DNA of 15,652 nucleotides from CAUJIW01 sp963205175 (GTDB lineage: Bacteria; Pseudomonadota; Alphaproteobacteria; Sphingomonadales; Sphingomonadaceae). The stretch lies in assembly GCA_041060555.1 (NCBI GenBank), contig JBEUDS010000038.1; one strand, given 5' to 3'. Positions 1 through 6,985 of the stretch are shown piece after piece. The notes under the pieces were generated by a model, which ran no database searches, was not told the origin of the DNA, and saw only the letters and a list, made by a program, of their open reading frames with translations. A program made the translations under genes and the position numbers. Within the stretch, counting starts at the first letter, position 1. The number at the start of each line of letters is the position of its first letter.

Positions 1-132
1 CAGCCCCGACCGACTGAACCGCCGAAGCGTATCCCGGACCGTCGTCGATCCGACCCCGACCCGCTCGCCAACTACCCGCGTCGAAAGCCCGCAGTCCAGG
101 CTCAGACGCAAAATCTCGCGCACATGGCGCAT
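1..132 (-). CDS. istA: IS21-family transposase IstA, N-terminal fragment (runs off the window)
   Basis: IstA is the DDE-type transposase of IS21 elements and works with the ATPase IstB. Only the first 44 codons are visible, starting MRHVREILRLSLDCGLSTR and continuing into a helix-turn-helix with the VGVGSTTVRDTLRRF signature typical of the IstA DNA-binding domain. The ATG at 132 is chosen because a GAGGAG ribosome binding site lies 6-7 bases upstream. An in-frame ATG 21 bases further upstream lacks such a site. The catalytic domain is outside the window, so activity cannot be judged. Confidence 0.82.
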   Translation of the reverse strand, partial: MRHVREILRLSLDCGLSTRVVGERVGVGSTTVRDTLRRFSRSGL

Positions 133-217
133 CGCAACTCTCCTCGTCGGCATGCATTCCTCCAACCGCTGTCCGGCCGAAAGAATGCTCCAACGATCAG
201 GTGAGCCTAACCTCAAA

Positions 218-332
218 CTGCGCGCCATCACCTCGGAATGCTGCGCGGATAATTCTCGGAACGCTGCGCGCCATCACCTCGGAACACCGCGCGCGATCAA
301 ATCGGAACACCGCGCGCGATCACCTCGGAATC
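218..332. repeat. Five tandem 23-bp repeats, IS21 multiple terminal repeats
   Basis: Five consecutive units start at 218, 241, 264, 287 and 310 with an exact 23-bp period. The core is CGCGCGATCACCTCGGAA; unit 2 (241-263) is the most diverged, and unit 4 has CAAA in place of CACC. IS21-family ends are known to carry several internal copies of a terminal repeat that bind IstA, and the array sits between istA and the element's CA end, which fits that role. Confidence 0.8.
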
Positions 333-336
333 CGCA

Positions 337-702
337 ATCGATGTGTTGCCTTACCTGCTCATCGGTATTGCGATTGGCAGCGTGATCTATGGTTTCATGC
401 CCACTGACTTATTGGAGCAGTATGCAGGCCCAGATAATCCCTTTGCCATTCCAGTTGCCGCTGTCATCGGCGTGCCGTTGTATATTCGCGCTGAAGCCGT
501 CATACCTCTGGCAGCGGCTCTGATGGCCAAAGGCGTGGGTGCCGGGACGGTGCTAGCGTTGATCATCGGCAGTGCCGGAGCCAGCCTGACTGAGCTCATT
601 CTGTTGCGCTCTTTGTTCACGCTGAAGCTTTTAGCGGCGTTTTTAGCAGTCATTTTTGCTATGGCGATGATTGCCGGTTACGCCACCTACCTGTTTTTCT
701 GA
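337..702 (+). pseudogene. Permease (YraQ/ArsP-like, SO_0444-type metal exporter), 5'-truncated by IS21
   Basis: The readable C-terminal part has about 119 residues. Three hydrophobic segments are visible, around PYLLIGIAIGSVIYGF, a central PVAAVIGVPLYIRAEAVIPLAAALMAKGVG, and a C-terminal LKLLAAFLAVIFAMAMIAG. The pattern of paired helices with Gly/Pro-rich P-x-Y-x-R-x-E-A segments fits the DUF318/YraQ permease family, some of which export metals. An intact member would be about three times longer. The frame is joined upstream to IS21 sequence, so no native start exists; a GTG at 343 could start a fragment but has no clear ribosome site. The stop is 12 bases before the ISL3 transposase start, so the two genes probably formed one transcript. 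The assignment rests on motif resemblance. Confidence 0.6.
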
Positions 703-714
703 TCAAGGCGGGAG

Positions 715-1992
715 ATGATTAATTCGTTAAGCCTTCCTGGGTACCAGTTGGTGGATTCTGATGAGCAGAATGAAGACATACATTTTCGGCTTGAAGCACC
801 TACACCAGTAGCCTGCGAGGGGTGCGGCGTGCAGGGTGAGTTCGTGCGGTTCGGCAAGCGTGACGTTCCCTATCGTGATCTGCCCATCCACGGCAAGCGG
901 GTCACTCTCTGGGTGGTCCGCCGCCGATACACCTGCCGGGCCTGCAAGACAACATTCAGGCCCCAGCTACCGGAGATGGTGGACGGATTCCGTATGACAC
1001 TGCGGCTGCATGAGTACGTGGAGAAGGAATCCTTCAACCACCCCTACACCTTTGTGGCGGCACAGACCGGCCTGGACGAGAAGACGGTGCGCGACATCTT
1101 CAACGCCCGCGCCGAGTTCCTGGGGCGCTGGCACCGCTTCGAGACGCCCCGCATCCTGGGCATTGACGAGCTATACCTGAACAAGCGCTACCGCTGCATT
1201 CTGACCAACATTGAGGAGCGAACCCTGCTCGACCTGCTGGCCACCCGCCGCCAGGACGTGGTGACCAACTACCTGATGAAGCTGAAAGACCGGCAGAAGG
1301 TCGAGATCGTCAGCATGGACATGTGGAACCCCTACCGGGCAGCGGTCAAGGCTGTGCTGCCCCAGGCCCGTATCGTGGTCGATAAGTTCCATGTGGTGCG
1401 CATGGCCAACGATGCCCTAGAGAGAGTGCGCAAGGGCCTCAGAAAGGAGCTGAAACCGTCCCAGAGCCGGACTCTCAAGGGAGACCGGAAAATCCTGCTG
1501 AAACGCGCTCACGAAGTCTCAGACCGGGAGCGCCTCATCATGGAGACCTGGACAGGCGCGTTCCCGCAACTGCTGGCCGCCTACGAGCACAAGGAGCGCT
1601 TCTACGGCATCTGGGACGCCACCACACGGCTCCAGGCAGAAGCCGCCCTGGACGAGTGGATAGCCACCATCCCGAAGGGCCAAAAGGAAGTCTGGAGCGA
1701 TCTGGTCAGGGCAGTGGGAAACTGGCGCGAAGAGACCATGACCTACTTCGAGACGGACATGCCCGTCACCAACGCTTACACGGAGTCCATCAACCGACTG
1801 GCCAAGGACAAGAACCGTGAAGGGCGCGGTTACTCCTTCGAGGTGATGCGGGCACGAATGCTCTACACCACGAAGCACAAGAAGAAGGCACCGACTGCGA
1901 AGGTCTCTCCTTTCTACAAGAAAACCATCGGTTACGGACTGCCGGACTTCGCAGAGGAACTCAACTACGGAGTCGATCTATCAACCATCTGA
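715..1992 (+). CDS. tnpA: ISL3-family transposase
   Basis: This DDE transposase has 425 residues, the usual size for the family. The N-terminal zinc-binding domain shows CEGC near residue 35 and CRAC near residue 78. The central domain carries the acidic triad: D151 in GIDELYL, D202 in SMDMWNPYRAA, and E357 in TNAYTESINRLAK. The VDKFHVVRMAND segment after the second Asp is characteristic of ISL3 transposases. The ATG at 715 follows a purine-rich GGCGGGAG site, and the previous gene stops 12 bases upstream. The frame is uninterrupted, so the protein may be functional and could act on both ISL3 ends seen in the window. Confidence 0.93.
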   Translation: MINSLSLPGYQLVDSDEQNEDIHFRLEAPTPVACEGCGVQGEFVRFGKRDVPYRDLPIHGKRVTLWVVRRRYTCRACKTTFRPQLPEMVDGFRMTLRLHEYVEKESFNHPYTFVAAQTGLDEKTVRDIFNARAEFLGRWHRFETPRILGIDELYLNKRYRCILTNIEERTLLDLLATRRQDVVTNYLMKLKDRQKVEIVSMDMWNPYRAAVKAVLPQARIVVDKFHVVRMANDALERVRKGLRKELKPSQSRTLKGDRKILLKRAHEVSDRERLIMETWTGAFPQLLAAYEHKERFYGIWDATTRLQAEAALDEWIATIPKGQKEVWSDLVRAVGNWREETMTYFETDMPVTNAYTESINRLAKDKNREGRGYSFEVMRARMLYTTKHKKKAPTAKVSPFYKKTIGYGLPDFAEELNYGVDLSTI

Positions 1993-2026
1993 TAATGGTA
2001 TCAGGTTGGTGGGGTAAAGGTGCCCC

Positions 2027-2050
2027 ATCAACCATTAAATCCGTATACCC
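2027..2050 (-). repeat. ISL3 terminal inverted repeat, right end
   Basis: Read inward on the minus strand from 2050 it begins GGGTATACGGATTTAATGG and continues TTGAT. It lies 35 bases after the tnpA stop. It matches the inward-facing repeat at 15135 at 20 of 24 positions. The 8 bases outside it are TGATTACT; their partner is not in the window. Confidence 0.8.
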
Positions 2051-2073
2051 TGATTACTCATGGCGACGTTTCC

Positions 2074-2955
2074 TTAGCGAACTTTGCTGACATCGGGCTG
2101 TGCGGAGCCCATTTCGGCAGGGGCCTTTTCCTTGGGTATCGGTACATCACAGGCGGCCGAGCCAACGCCTGGCAGATGCCGGCAGATCAGCGCCTTGTAA
2201 CCCGCGGCACCCAGGCAGGCACCGAGAATCGGGGCAAAAATCGGAACCAGGAAATACGGAATGTCTTTCCCTCCAGTGAAAGCGACGTCGCCCCAGCCTG
2301 CGAAGAAGGTCATCAACTTGGGCCCGAAATCCCGCGCAGGATTCATCGCGGAGCCAGTCAGCGGGCCCATCGCGCCACCGATGACGGCGATCAGCAGGCC
2401 TATCAGTAGGGGGGCCAGTGGGCCGCTTGGCAAGCCGTTGCCGTCGTCTGTGATGGCCATGATCATCGCCAGCAGAATGGCGGTGATCACTACTTCCACG
2501 AGGAACGCCTGGCCGAATGACAACGAGGCGTGCGGGTAGGTGGAGAAGATAGAAGCGAGCTCAAGACTCTCGACGCTGCCGCGGACCATCTGGTGGGCCT
2601 GTTCGAAATCGAAGAACAGGCTGCTGTACAGCCCGTAGACCAACGCAGCGGAACAGAAGGCGCCGGCCACCTGCGCCAGGATGTAAGCCGGGACGCGGTG
2701 CCGTTCGAAGGTGCCGAACAGCCACAGCGCGATGGTAACGGCAGGGTTCAGGTGAGCACCGGAAACGCCGGCGGCAAGATACACCGCCATCGAAACACCG
2801 ATGCCCCAGATGATGCAGATTTCCCACAGCCCCAGATCGGCGCCGCCGAGCTTGAGCGCTGCGACGCAGCCGGTACCGAAAAAGATGAGAAGGGCAGTGC
2901 CGAGAAATTCGGCGATGCATTGTCCCTTGAGCGTCGGGACGATGGGCGTACTCAT
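2074..2955 (-). CDS. glpF: Glycerol facilitator, MIP/aquaglyceroporin family
   Basis: This inner-membrane channel for glycerol and small polyols has 293 residues. Six hydrophobic segments and the two MIP half-helices are visible: SGAHLNPAV with NPA at residues 70-72, and GSAMNPARD with NPA at 205-207. The Arg-Asp pair after the second NPA (R208, D209) and a Trp at residue 50 are features of glycerol-conducting members rather than strict water channels. The ATG at 2955 is preferred over an upstream in-frame start at 2997, because the protein then begins MSTPIV close to the first helix and a GAGG motif lies about 10 bases upstream. The gene ends 23 bases before the ISL3 end. In pseudomonads glpF is usually followed by glpK, which is not visible here. 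Confidence 0.9.
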   Translation of the reverse strand: MSTPIVPTLKGQCIAEFLGTALLIFFGTGCVAALKLGGADLGLWEICIIWGIGVSMAVYLAAGVSGAHLNPAVTIALWLFGTFERHRVPAYILAQVAGAFCSAALVYGLYSSLFFDFEQAHQMVRGSVESLELASIFSTYPHASLSFGQAFLVEVVITAILLAMIMAITDDGNGLPSGPLAPLLIGLLIAVIGGAMGPLTGSAMNPARDFGPKLMTFFAGWGDVAFTGGKDIPYFLVPIFAPILGACLGAAGYKALICRHLPGVGSAACDVPIPKEKAPAEMGSAQPDVSKVR

Positions 2956-3011
2956 GCGCGGAGCCTCGTTCGTTTGTTTTTGTTTTATTCCGAGCACTGC
3001 GTTCGTTCGGA

Positions 3012-3085
3012 ATTGTTCGGAAACGAAAACTTAGAGGCAAAGAAAGCAACTGTCAAAGTAAAAATTCGAACATTTCGGACATTTT
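3012..3085 (-). promoter_or_regulatory. Candidate glpF control region with two GlpR-like operators
   Basis: Two clusters of TTCG/CGAA half-sites lie upstream of glpF. ATTGTTCGGAAACGAAAACT at 3012-3031 resembles the GlpR operator pattern TGTTCG-N-AACGAACA. A second site at 3062-3085 reads, on the minus strand, AATGTCCGAAATGTTCGAAT. GlpR repressors of glycerol genes recognise sites of this type. No regulator gene is in the window. The match is by eye, and no -10/-35 pair is clear. Confidence 0.4.
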
Positions 3086-3149
3086 TACCTGGAACAAACA
3101 CCACAGAGCGCTGTCCTGCGCGGAAGGGTGGGTAGCAACCACTGGTCTA

Positions 3150-3176
3150 TGCCAGCCACACATGGGCGGACTGGCA
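3150..3176 (-). terminator. Weak hairpin downstream of the helicase remnant
   Basis: TGCCAG at 3150-3155 pairs with CTGGCA at 3171-3176 just after the helicase stop codon. There is no T-tract on the minus strand, so termination is uncertain. Confidence 0.25.
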
Positions 3177-3181
3177 TGGCG

Positions 3182-4447
3182 TCAGCGCTTTCGGCGGGCC
3201 TTGCGGCCGCCACCCCGTTGAACCGCCCGCGGTTTGCGCTGGCGTGACAGTTCACGGGTGATGGCGTCGTTGAGCAGCTTGCGCGCGTCTTCACCGTCGT
3301 CGTGCTCGGGAAAATGCTCGGGGAGGCTGCGGGCCAGATGCAGGTAGGTTTCCACCACATGCAGGGTGCTTTCCAGGCTGGCCAGATCGCTGCCGAGCAG
3401 CAGCTTGGGCATCGGAATGGCTTGGCCTTCGGCGACTCGCTTGATCCAGCGTTGGGCATGCTGACTGGCCGGGCTGTCGAAGCCGCCGCGGATCGGCGTG
3501 CAGGCGAACGTCCAGCGCAGCCAGAGTGGAATTTTCGGGTCGTCGATCAGCTCGATCCATTCGGCCAGTTCGTCCGGCAGCACCGAAATGAAGGCCTCGC
3601 CGTAATTGATATTGCGGTTGAAGGTCAGCCAGGCGCGCAGCAGGCTCAGCTCGCCCATCAGCTCGGAGATGGCGGCCAGGTGATCGATGGATGGGCGCAC
3701 CTGGAACTGGCTGAGGTCCACCGGCGCATCCGGGCTGTTGAACAGGCGACGGATGGATTTGAGTGTCTGCGGATCGAGCGCGGTGATTTCGCCGCTGTCG
3801 TGATGGCCGAAGCGCCCGGCGCGGCCGCCGATCTGCTTGACCTCCTGCACCTTGAGCTGACGATTCTGAATGCCGTCGAATTTCTCATCGGTATAGAAGC
3901 ACAGCGTGTGCGCCGGCAGGTTGAGGCCCATGCCGACCGCATCGGTAGCGACCATGATGTCCGCCTCGCCTTCGCGAAAGCGCCGGGCCTGCTCGCGACG
4001 CACCTCGGGCGAGAGCGCGCCATAGACTACCGAGACGCTCTTGCCAGCGCTTTCGAGCATGCCCTTGAGTTCCAGCACCAGCTTGCGGCTGAACGCCACC
4101 AGCAGCGAGCCGGGTTCCAGGCGCTGCAGCGTCGTGGCGTGGCGGGCGACCTCAACCGGGGACAGGCGCTTGGTGCGCTGCACCACCAGCTTGTCCTCGC
4201 AGAGTTCGCAGAGCGTGCGCAAGGAGGGTTGAATCAGGGCGGGGCCGGTCATCATCAGTTGCGGCGTATGTGCGCTGACCAGTGCATCGACCCAGGCCCA
4301 GCCGCGTTGCGGGTCAGCCACCATCTGTACTTCATCGACCACCACCACATCCCAGTGCAGATGGCGGAAGCGGGCGAACTCCTCCACGGTACAGCAGAAG
4401 TGCGTGGCGCCTTCGCGGATGATTTCTTCCTCGCCGGTGACCAGCTC
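3182..4447 (-). pseudogene. SUV3-like superfamily 2 helicase, N-terminus missing
   Basis: The family consists of ATP-dependent RNA/DNA helicases of the Suv3/DExH type. The visible part starts at ELVTGEEEIIREGATHFCCT and contains motif II as VVVVDEVQMVAD, motif III region MTGPALIQ, the strand VSVVYGALSPEVRREQ with FREGEADIMVATDAVGMGLN (motif V), and motif VI as QIGGRAGRFG. A long alpha-helical C-terminal part and a basic tail rich in Arg and Lys follow. The Walker A motif and all earlier sequence are absent, because upstream of about 4447 the DNA becomes a REP-like palindrome and then an IS1111-type element. The frame stays open to a GTG at 4387, but a product without motif I should not hydrolyse ATP. 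The intact gene probably also lost its promoter. Confidence 0.8.
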
Positions 4448-4454
4448 CGTAGCC

Positions 4455-4478
4455 TGGATTAGCCGAAGGCGTAATCCA
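4455..4478. repeat. REP-like palindrome flanking the IS1111-type element
   Basis: TGGATTA at 4455-4461 and TAATCCA at 4472-4478 form a perfect inverted pair around GCCGAAGGCG. The layout is like the short intergenic palindromes with GGATTAC/TAATCC arms that are repeated in many pseudomonad genomes. Some IS1111-type elements are known to insert in REP sequences, and the left inverted repeat begins only 6 bases away. Copy number elsewhere cannot be seen. Confidence 0.5.
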
Positions 4479-4486
4479 ATGAAATG

Positions 4487-4556
4487 GACTCCTCCCTCCT
4501 ACGGCGTCAGTGCGCCAGACTGGAGGTGTTACCAACCGGTCCCAGAGGGAGGAGTC
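4487..4556. repeat. Third copy of the terminal motif, overlapping the transposase leader
   Basis: GACTCCTCCCTC at 4487-4498 is repeated in inverted form as GAGGGAGGAGTC at 4545-4556, a perfect 12-bp match. The inner copy ends 3 bases before the transposase ATG and doubles as its ribosome binding site (GGGAGGAG). In RNA starting at the left end the two arms could pair and hide that site, so translation may depend on where transcription starts. This last point is inference. Confidence 0.6.
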
Positions 4557-4559
4557 GAG

Positions 4560-5579
4560 ATGAAACTTAAACGAATTGGCGTCGATCTGGCAAAGCAGGT
4601 TTTTCAGGTTCACGGCGTAGACAGTCATGAGCAGGTCGTCTGCCGCAAGCAAATCAAGCGTGCAAGGCTGCTTGATTTCTTCAGGCAGCTGGAGCCTTGC
4701 CTGGTGGTGATGGAGGCCTGCGGGGGAAGTCATTACTGGGCGCGGCAGTTCCGCGCGCTGGGTCATGAGGTGCGCTTGATCGCTCCGCAGTTCGTCAAAC
4801 CCTACGTCAAGGGTGGCAAGAACGACGCCAACGATGCTGAGGCGATTTGCGAGGCCGGTAGCCGTCCGACGATGCGCTATGTGCCGGTCAAGAGCGAGGA
4901 GCAGCAGGCTGCCCTGTCTGTGCACCGGATCAGAAGCCGGGCGATCAGGGCGAGAACGGCACTGGCCAACGAGGTTCGGGGTTTGCTGGGAGAGTTCGGC
5001 CTGATCGCGGCCCGCAAGGGTGTGCCGGCTACTCGCGCACTGCTGGCTGAGGTGCTGGAAGAAGACAGCAGCCTGCCGGTTGCCATGCGCGGGCTGATGA
5101 GTGAGCTGCAGGATGAACTGCAGGAGAAAGACAAACGCATCGCCCATCTGGATCGCCTGATTCAGCAGCAGGCGCGTCAGGATGAGCGAGTACAACGCCT
5201 GATGCAGATCGAGGGCCTTGGCCCTATCAGCGCCACGGCGATGGTGGCGGCGGTAGGCGATGCGAGCCAGTTCAAGTCGGGGCGCCAGTTGGCCGCTTGG
5301 CTGGGCTTGGTGCCCAACCAACATTCAAGCGGCGGCAAGGAGCGCCTGGGCAGCATCAGCAAGCGAGGTGATACGTACTTGCGCACCTTGCTGATCCATG
5401 GCGCCCGGTCTGCCCTCAACGCGAGTGCGAAAAAGACCGACCCACGCAGTATCTGGATCAATGAGGTCAAATCCAGGCGCAACACGAACATCGCCACAGT
5501 GGCCCTGGCGAACAAGAATGCCCGGATCATCTGGGCGCTCTTGAGCAAGGGCGAGAGCTATCACAACGCTGCGTGTTGA
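4560..5579 (+). CDS. IS110-family (IS1111 group) transposase/recombinase
   Basis: The protein has 339 residues. The N-terminal RuvC-like DEDD domain starts KRIGVDLAKQVFQVHG with D9, then E52 in VVMEACGGSHYW, and D89 and D92 in KNDANDAEAI. A coiled segment follows (residues about 160-205, rich in Glu, Leu and Gln). The C-terminal Transposase_20 domain has the helix-hairpin-helix IEGLGPISATAMVAAVGD, then HSSGGKERLGSISKRGD with candidate nucleophilic serines S256/S257. Enzymes of this family act with a noncoding RNA encoded by the element that reads both donor and target. The ATG at 4560 follows GGGAGGAG; an upstream in-frame ATG at 4404 lies outside the element and is rejected. The frame is intact. 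Confidence 0.92.
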   Translation: MKLKRIGVDLAKQVFQVHGVDSHEQVVCRKQIKRARLLDFFRQLEPCLVVMEACGGSHYWARQFRALGHEVRLIAPQFVKPYVKGGKNDANDAEAICEAGSRPTMRYVPVKSEEQQAALSVHRIRSRAIRARTALANEVRGLLGEFGLIAARKGVPATRALLAEVLEEDSSLPVAMRGLMSELQDELQEKDKRIAHLDRLIQQQARQDERVQRLMQIEGLGPISATAMVAAVGDASQFKSGRQLAAWLGLVPNQHSSGGKERLGSISKRGDTYLRTLLIHGARSALNASAKKTDPRSIWINEVKSRRNTNIATVALANKNARIIWALLSKGESYHNAAC

Positions 5580-5860
5580 ACGCAGCAACCGAGCAACAGG
5601 CAACACCGCAGCAAGCGCAACACCGTAGAAGATCCACCACGATTGCACAGTGACAGACAGTGATGACGAACCGGTCGAACCGGCATGTGTGAAGGCTTAG
5701 AGACCCGGAGGCCCGCTGTATAAAAAGGCCGCTAATCCGATCAGCTGCACATGAGCGACTACTTCATCAAGGCTCGAAGTGACAAACCACTTCAGTAGAA
5801 GCCGGATATACGGTAGCAGTCGTACCTTGGTTCAAAAGCACTGTTTTTTACTGGCAAACC
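5580..5860 (+). ncRNA. Candidate seekRNA/bridge RNA region of the IS1111-type element
   Basis: These 281 bases lie between the transposase stop and the right inverted repeat and contain no plausible gene. In the IS1111 subgroup the guide RNA that selects the target is encoded at this position. A hairpin CCGGT-CGA-ACCGG is visible at 5671-5683. GCTAATCC at 5731-5738 is the exact complement of 4456-4463 in the REP-like left flank, which makes it a candidate guide segment. RNA ends and fold were not computed. Confidence 0.5.
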
Positions 5861-5873
5861 GGGAGGAGTCCAT

Positions 5874-6124
5874 ATACGACCCTTGGTGCTGAGCGCGAAT
5901 ACCCGATTCGGGCGCACGCTGGCCAGGCAGCTGTCCAGATCGCTGTGGGTGCGTACTGCCGCATATTCATGGTAATCCAGCCCGGCCCGGCGCAGCCGCT
6001 TGTCATCCAGCTCGAAGCCCAGCGGTTCGATCAGGTGCAGTTGGCAGCCGGCATTGGCGCACAGGCGGATGATATTGCCGGTATTGGGCGGGATCTCGGG
6101 TTCGAGCAGGGCGATATGAAACAT
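5874..6124 (-). pseudogene. trmL: tRNA (cytidine(34)-2'-O)-methyltransferase TrmL, C-terminal half missing
   Basis: TrmL is a SPOUT methyltransferase that methylates the wobble nucleotide of leucine tRNAs. The start MFHIALLEPEIPPNTGNIIR, then LCANAGCQLHLIEPLGF and DDKRLRRAGLDYHEYA are classic TrmL. The match ends at FALSTKGR, about residue 82 of an expected 150-160, exactly where the IS1111-type right end begins. The frame runs on through the IS to a stop at 5792, giving 110 residues. The lost half would carry the knot that binds S-adenosylmethionine (GPETRGLP and SLNLSN-type motifs), so the product should be inactive. Confidence 0.88.
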
Positions 6125-6291
6125 GCGGGTTATTCCACGGGAAAACGCTCGCCAGTGTACCGGTAGCCCGGTATCGGAGCCACAAGCGGCACGTGATTCG
6201 GAGCTGAGCTGCGTCCTGTAGTGTTTGCTGTACAGTTATTCAACAGGCGAACGTATACTGACAACCAGCGAAGACGGTTAAGGATCATGAA
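6125..6291 (+). promoter_or_regulatory. Divergent intergenic region between trmL and the TetR gene
   Basis: The region must hold the promoters of both genes. TATACT at 6254-6259 is a good -10 candidate for the rightward gene, but no well-spaced -35 is evident. The perfect palindrome CTGTACAG at 6228-6235 is a possible operator for the TetR protein, which would fit autoregulation. Both are suggestions by eye. Confidence 0.3.
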
Positions 6292-6945
6292 ATGGCGTCA
6301 CAGGTGCACTTCACCCGCATGGACCCCGAGGTGCGCAAGGCGCATCTCATCGATGCAACCCTCGTTTGTCTCAAGCAATATGGCTTCCAGGGAATGTCGG
6401 TGCGCAAGATCTGCGCCCAGGCTGGTGTATCTCCCGGGCTGATCAGCCACCATTATGCCGGCAAGGATGAGTTGGTTGCCGAAGCCTATCAGGCCATCAC
6501 GCGCCAGGTGATGGGACAGTTGCGCGAGGCGATGCAGAATGCCGCTGGCCAGGGTGCCCGCGAGCGGCTATCGGCATTTTTCCAGGCTTCGCTCTCGGAG
6601 AAACTGTTGAACCCGCACCTGCTGGAGGCGTGGCTGGCGTTCTGGGGCGCGGTGAAGACGGCGGAAGCGATCAATCATGCGCACGACAAGTCCTACAAGG
6701 AGTATCGATCGATACTGGCGCATGCCCTTGGGCAACTGGCGCTGGAGCAGTGTTGGGTCGATTTTGATAGCGGCCTGGCGGCCATTGGCCTGACGGCATT
6801 GTTGGACGGATTGTGGCTTGAGCACGGGCTGGATCCCGATACCTTCACACCCGCCGAAGCCGTGCTGATCTGCGAGGCCTGGATCGATGGGCTGCTGGCC
6901 GGAGGGTTCCGGCGCTTCTGCGTACAGGCACAGCGTACGGGATAA
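6292..6945 (+). CDS. TetR-family transcriptional regulator, BetI-like
   Basis: The protein has 217 residues. The N-terminal helix-turn-helix lies at about residues 35-56 (MSVRKICAQAGVSPGLISHHYAGKDEL) and matches the BetI subgroup closely, including the ISHHY and KDEL ending. The C-terminal ligand domain has the BetI_C-like stretch LLNPHLLEAWLAFWGAVK. BetI senses choline and represses glycine betaine genes, but regulators of this subgroup also control other amine or aldehyde genes, so the ligand is open. The ATG at 6292 follows AAGGATC at about 9 bases; a start at M10 (6319) is possible. The neighbouring porin converges on it. Whether it controls the porin or the radical enzyme operon cannot be read from sequence. 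Confidence 0.82.
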   Translation: MASQVHFTRMDPEVRKAHLIDATLVCLKQYGFQGMSVRKICAQAGVSPGLISHHYAGKDELVAEAYQAITRQVMGQLREAMQNAAGQGARERLSAFFQASLSEKLLNPHLLEAWLAFWGAVKTAEAINHAHDKSYKEYRSILAHALGQLALEQCWVDFDSGLAAIGLTALLDGLWLEHGLDPDTFTPAEAVLICEAWIDGLLAGGFRRFCVQAQRTG

Positions 6946-6985
6946 CACGTTGGATCATGGTCCGGGCAGCTTGCGCTGGCGAGTG

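Larger units (their letters stand above)
1..336 (-). mobile_element. IS21-family element, one end only
   Basis: The segment holds the start of an istA-type gene reading leftward out of the window, preceded by a tandem-repeat terminal region. Read on the minus strand the element begins TGCGGATTCCGAGG, so it ends in CA at 335-336, as expected for the TG...CA ends of the IS21 family. From 337 onward the sequence is the coding region of a permease, so the element interrupts that gene. The other end, istB and any target duplication lie outside the window. The boundary is inferred from the repeat array and the CA end and could be off by a few bases. Confidence 0.8.
337..2050 (+). mobile_element. 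ISL3-family element, right-hand part, interrupted by IS21
   Basis: The segment comprises the permease remnant, the ISL3 transposase and a terminal inverted repeat ending at 2050. The repeat pairs at 20 of 24 positions with an inverted repeat at 15135-15158, which begins a second element of the same type. The left end of this copy is missing from the window because IS21 begins at 336. The tight permease-tnpA spacing suggests that the permease is cargo of the element rather than a chromosomal gene; this is inference. Confidence 0.7.
4484..5873 (+). mobile_element. IS110-family element, IS1111 subgroup
   Basis: The element is bounded by a perfect 13-bp inverted repeat: ATGGACTCCTCCC at 4484-4496 and its complement at 5861-5873. 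Short inverted repeats near the ends, a short 5' leader and a long noncoding region 3' of the transposase are the hallmarks of the IS1111 subgroup. A few bases outside the repeats may also belong to the element. The left flank is a REP-like palindrome and helicase DNA; the right flank is trmL coding DNA. The two flanks do not come from one target gene. Confidence 0.8.

Noticed and set aside
218..336. Tandem repeats as a CRISPR array
   Set aside because: The units are contiguous with no spacers and sit at an IS21 end, so they are terminal repeats.
3302..4462. Open frame of 386 codons on the plus strand opposite the helicase
   Set aside because: It mirrors the helicase coding strand, has no recognisable domain or ribosome site, and the minus strand shows clear helicase motifs.
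4332..5324. Open frame of 330 codons on the minus strand across the IS1111 transposase
   Set aside because: It spans the IS boundary and is opposite the clearly functional transposase; composition is that of a high-GC shadow frame.
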